64,000 bases of DNA from CAIXSC01 sp046349915 (GTDB lineage Bacteria; Planctomycetota; Planctomycetia; Pirellulales; Pirellulaceae). The notes under the pieces are model-generated. The model was not told the DNA's origin. It did no database searches and was given only the letters and a program-made list of their open reading frames with translations. Of this stretch, positions 61,132-64,000 are shown piece by piece; position 1 is the first letter of the stretch, and each line of letters begins with the position of its first letter. Position numbers and translations under genes: made by a program. The stretch spans positions 2,108,001-2,172,000 of the forward strand of contig JAXMBL010000003.1 of NCBI GenBank assembly GCA_046349915.1, given 5' to 3'.

Positions 61132-63572
61132 TCGTAAAGCAGGACCGTCGCTCGCCGCCTGAGGAAGTCGGACACACCCTCGCGAGTTATCGCATCTACT
61201 TCGGTGGGCGAGCGGTTCGCGAGAATTGCCTCGTGAGTTTTCTTGCTGGCGAGCAAGCGATCGTAACCTTCCGCTTTCCAGGCGTCGGTATGTGTGGTTC
61301 GCAGGGCTAACGCCAGTTCGATGCCGAGACGCAGTGGATCAAATCGAGTTCGGTCGGTGATGCCCATCCAAACTCCACCGCATTTTTCACCCTGGAACTT
61401 ACTCGAAGCAGGCGTGAATTCCACGGGAACAAAAGTCACTCCTGGGATCGCTCGTCCCCGCAAGAAGTTCGACAATTTGACGCCGTCGAGCCACGGTGCG
61501 CCGATCCATTCGAAAGGAGTGTCGGTTCCACGACCGACGGACAAGTTGGTCGTTTCCAGTAACCCCACTCCCGGATACAGCAGTGCTTGAGGGAGCGAAC
61601 GCATGTTGGGCGACGGATTGACCCAAACTAAACCAGTCTCATCCCAATGATATTCGCGACGCCAACCCTCACAGGCGACCACTTCGAGTTCGAGATCAAG
61701 CTTCCATTCATCACGGAACAAGCGCGCGAGTTCACCGATGGTCATGCCGTGTCTAACCGGCAAGAGGTGAGCGGCGGTAAATGACTCACGACCGACGTCG
61801 AGCATCGGGCCCGCGACATCGACGCCATTAATGGGATTGGGGCGATCGAGTACGACAAAGCGGACCTTGTGTTCCGCCGCCGCTCGCATCGCCTCCCCCA
61901 TCGTCGAGACATAAGTATAGAACCGACAGCCAATATCTTGAATGTCGAAGACCAAGGTATCGACTCCCGACAGCATCTCGGGCGTTGGTCGGCGAGTGGC
62001 GCCGTAGAGGCTGTGGACTTTGAGACCCGTGGATTGGTCCTGACTGTCGGCAACCTTGGGAATGTCTAGTTTGCCCTCGAAACCATGCTCGGGGCTGAAC
62101 AACGCGACGAGCGAAACGTTAGGGGCGCCATGTAACAATTTGACCGTACTGGCGCCGCTGCGACTGCGACCCGTGTGGTTGGTGATCAGTCCTACTTTGC
62201 GACCGGCGAGTCGTCGGAACGATTCGCGTTCCAATACATCGAGACCTGTCAGTAGTTCACCGGGCGGCCGCGCCAAGCGAGTCTGGTCTGAGACTGGCCG
62301 GATGGCGCCTGCCGCGACATTGGCGATGCGTCCAGCGAGCGGATTCACTAAACCCTTGCCGTTAGGATGGACTCGATTGCTCAAGAAAATGACGAACAGT
62401 TCGTTCTTGGGATCGATCCATAGCGCCGTGCCCGTGAAGCCACCGTGACCGAAAGCTGACTCGGACAGTAAGTCGCCGCGATTGGTCGAGTAGCCGGTGC
62501 GTTTGTCCCACCCGAGTCCTCGCAGGCCTGAAGGGACTCGATAGCCACTCGTCATTGTGGCAATCGTCGTCGGCGACAGAATCTTCACGCCTTGTCGTTC
62601 GCCGCCGTCGAGCATCATCTGTGCGTAGATGGCGACGTCGTCCGCTGTGGAGAACAGTCCCGCATGGCCAGCGACGCCTCCTAACTTGAATGCACGCGGG
62701 TCGTGTACCTCGCCAAGCATCCAACGTTCGTCTCGTCGTTCCGTTGGCGCCGCTCGCAGGCGTAAAGGCTCGGGTGGGTTGTAACCGGTTTCAGTCATTC
62801 CCAGCGGTTTAAACAGATGACGCTTGGCGTAGGCATCCAGCGGCTCGCCGCTCACTCGACGCACCACCTCGCCCAACACGATGAAGTTCACATCCGAATA
62901 GATGAACTTGGTTCCTGGCGTCGCCAGCAACTTCAAGTCATAGATGCGTCGGAGTGCTTCCTCGGGCCCTTGAGCGTAATCGCCGATCGGATTGTCGGCG
63001 ATCAGGCCGCTTTGGTGAGTCAGCAAGTCGTGCAGCGTTAGCACGTCTTTGCCGTTCGTGCCAAACTCGGGAATATGCGTTGCTACCTTGTCGCGCAAGC
63101 TAAGCTTGCCGCGTTCCGCCAACTGAACGATGCTGGTGGCGGTGGCGATCGGCTTGGTAAGCGAAGCAAGGTCGAATAGCGTGTCGACCGTCATGGGAAC
63201 CGCTTCGGGTTCGACTTGCTTCATTCCATACGCTTTACACCAAGCGATGCGACCTCGACGTCCGACGACGACCACGCAGCCAGGCATTTTCTTTTCCTGG
63301 AGTCCTTGCGCCACCAAGGCATCGATCTGTTCGAGCGCCTGCGCATCGAGCCCTGCTTCCGCGGGCTCGCAGCGAGGTAGACGCGCGGATTCGGCTGCCT
63401 GCAAAGTGTCGAAAGCACTCCACGAGACTGCCCACATCGCGAAGCTCACGAACAACGCAGTTCGCAGTGATCGGCCGCCGCGACACGCCATGCGCTGCCG
63501 AGCATGTGACGAGCCCGCATGAAGGTGAAGAATAGCAAGAGCGGCCGATTCGCTGAACCAACGCAGATTCAT
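61128..63572 (-). CDS. Serine hydrolase (beta-lactamase family) fused to DUF1343 (NamZ-like)
   Basis: 814 residues. An N-terminal hydrophobic segment (about 37-59, TALFVSFAMWAVSWSAFDTL) suggests export. The first half is a penicillin-binding-protein-like serine hydrolase with S137-L-T-K140 and Y225-S-D plus HGGFTG. The second half (from about 435) is DUF1343: VGLITNHTGRSRSG, LVALFSPEHGFEGKLD, VHSLYGATRRPTPEM and VGLLETTNLSVGRGTDTPFEW. A one-chain combination of a peptidase/esterase-like and a MurNAc-releasing domain fits cell-wall turnover. ATG 63572 overlaps the symporter stop (ATGA); ATG 63491 is an alternative. Confidence 0.9.
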   Translation of the reverse strand: MNLRWFSESAALAILHLHAGSSHARQRMACRGGRSLRTALFVSFAMWAVSWSAFDTLQAAESARLPRCEPAEAGLDAQALEQIDALVAQGLQEKKMPGCVVVVGRRGRIAWCKAYGMKQVEPEAVPMTVDTLFDLASLTKPIATATSIVQLAERGKLSLRDKVATHIPEFGTNGKDVLTLHDLLTHQSGLIADNPIGDYAQGPEEALRRIYDLKLLATPGTKFIYSDVNFIVLGEVVRRVSGEPLDAYAKRHLFKPLGMTETGYNPPEPLRLRAAPTERRDERWMLGEVHDPRAFKLGGVAGHAGLFSTADDVAIYAQMMLDGGERQGVKILSPTTIATMTSGYRVPSGLRGLGWDKRTGYSTNRGDLLSESAFGHGGFTGTALWIDPKNELFVIFLSNRVHPNGKGLVNPLAGRIANVAAGAIRPVSDQTRLARPPGELLTGLDVLERESFRRLAGRKVGLITNHTGRSRSGASTVKLLHGAPNVSLVALFSPEHGFEGKLDIPKVADSQDQSTGLKVHSLYGATRRPTPEMLSGVDTLVFDIQDIGCRFYTYVSTMGEAMRAAAEHKVRFVVLDRPNPINGVDVAGPMLDVGRESFTAAHLLPVRHGMTIGELARLFRDEWKLDLELEVVACEGWRREYHWDETGLVWVNPSPNMRSLPQALLYPGVGLLETTNLSVGRGTDTPFEWIGAPWLDGVKLSNFLRGRAIPGVTFVPVEFTPASSKFQGEKCGGVWMGITDRTRFDPLRLGIELALALRTTHTDAWKAEGYDRLLASKKTHEAILANRSPTEVDAITREGVSDFLRRRATVLLYD

Positions 63573-64000
63573 GACACGGATTCCGTACGAGTAGTAAATT
63601 GCGAGACCACCCAGCCTGCGACGAAAGTGGTTGAAGCCCCCACTAAAGCGAACCACGGAAAGGCCACCTTGAGATTCCAGCGTGGGAGACCAAATTGGAT
63701 GAATAGCAAGACAACTAATCCCACGGCGGCGCCCATCAAGGCTGATCGCTGATCCACTCGACGCGTCAAGACTCCAAGCGCAAACACGCCCAGCAGCAAC
63801 CCGGCCGAAAACCCCGCGATCGTCAGCGCGCTACGAACGACCGAAGAGTCCAATTGAGCAGCCAAGATTCCGATGGCGATCTGGATAACGCCGAAAACAA
63901 CGGTCAGCAGGCGAGTGCGAGTCAACAGACTTGCCGTATCAGGAGTGGGGCGACCTCGACGCAACAGAAAGTCATTGACAAACGCCGAAGCAGATGCGTT
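63569..64000 (-). CDS. Sodium:solute symporter family protein, C-terminal part
   Basis: The frame is open to the last base of the window, so only about 143 C-terminal residues are seen. SASAFVNDFLLRR, three helices (LLTVVFGVIQIAIGILAAQL, AGFSAGLLLGVFALGVL, ALMGAAVGLVVLLFIQFGLP) and a final helix fit the SSS family (NanT/SglT-like fold). By position it would bring in a substrate connected with the two downstream NamZ-like enzymes, for example an amino sugar; that is inference from gene order. Confidence 0.8.
   Translation of the reverse strand, partial: NASASAFVNDFLLRRGRPTPDTASLLTRTRLLTVVFGVIQIAIGILAAQLDSSVVRSALTIAGFSAGLLLGVFALGVLTRRVDQRSALMGAAVGLVVLLFIQFGLPRWNLKVAFPWFALVGASTTFVAGWVVSQFTTRTESVS

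Overview
The window reads as a chromosomal segment of a Planctomycetota bacterium, most likely a Pirellulales-type organism. Reasons: a DUF1501 protein next to a PSCyt1/DUF1549/DUF1553 protein, an extracellular protein with the planctomycete LExRxxLAG-type N-terminal motif, many very large proteins with planctomycete-style extensions, high GC content, and dispersed short palindromes of a kind I associate with planctomycete genomes. No rRNA, tRNA, CRISPR array or complete transposase gene was seen.

Layout. 1-6.1 kb (+): the end of an aldehyde dehydrogenase, an iron-containing alcohol dehydrogenase, a PQQ-type beta-propeller protein, a HemN-like radical SAM enzyme translationally coupled to a lipoyl (GcvH-like) carrier, and a 2[4Fe-4S] ferredoxin-like protein. 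6.2-15.9 kb (+): ComEC, a lipase-like hydrolase, RuvX, a secreted beta-rich protein closed by a clear terminator, a lactonase, PPK2 and a YHS-like protein. 15.9-17.6 kb (-): a SulP transporter.

17.9-39.5 kb (-): one co-directional respiratory locus of about 21.6 kb. Read in the direction of transcription it encodes a Rieske protein, a split cytochrome b, a 1596-residue octaheme cytochrome c, two type-1-copper-like proteins, a diheme cytochrome c, CoxII, CoxI (A2-type), heme A synthase, heme O synthase, CoxIII with a 200-residue insertion, CoxIV, an ABC exporter, SCO1, DUF420 and a small CxxC membrane protein. Together these make a quinol-to-oxygen electron path with its heme and copper assembly factors. 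A near-perfect CRP/FNR-type palindrome lies upstream of the first gene.

39.5-40.9 kb: non-coding DNA holding an approximately 760-bp element with 37-38 bp terminal inverted repeats and subterminal hairpins. 40.9-48.4 kb: purD, a GNAT and a NYN protein (both -), an MMPL/HpnN-like exporter, a 32-residue basic protein, a FabZ-like dehydratase and trmB. 48.4-53.1 kb (-): a BlaI-type repressor and an M56 (BlaR1-like) peptidase fused to HEAT repeats, with two matching operators bracketing a sigma70-type promoter. 53.1-54.8 kb: mostly non-coding, repeat-bearing DNA with one small membrane protein. 54.8-59.7 kb (-): the DUF1501 / DUF1553 pair. 59.9-64 kb (-): a cell-wall recycling-type operon of a sodium:solute symporter (cut by the window end), a serine hydrolase-DUF1343 (NamZ-like) fusion and a second DUF1343 protein.

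All family assignments were made by reading the sequence and recalling family signatures; no database search was run.
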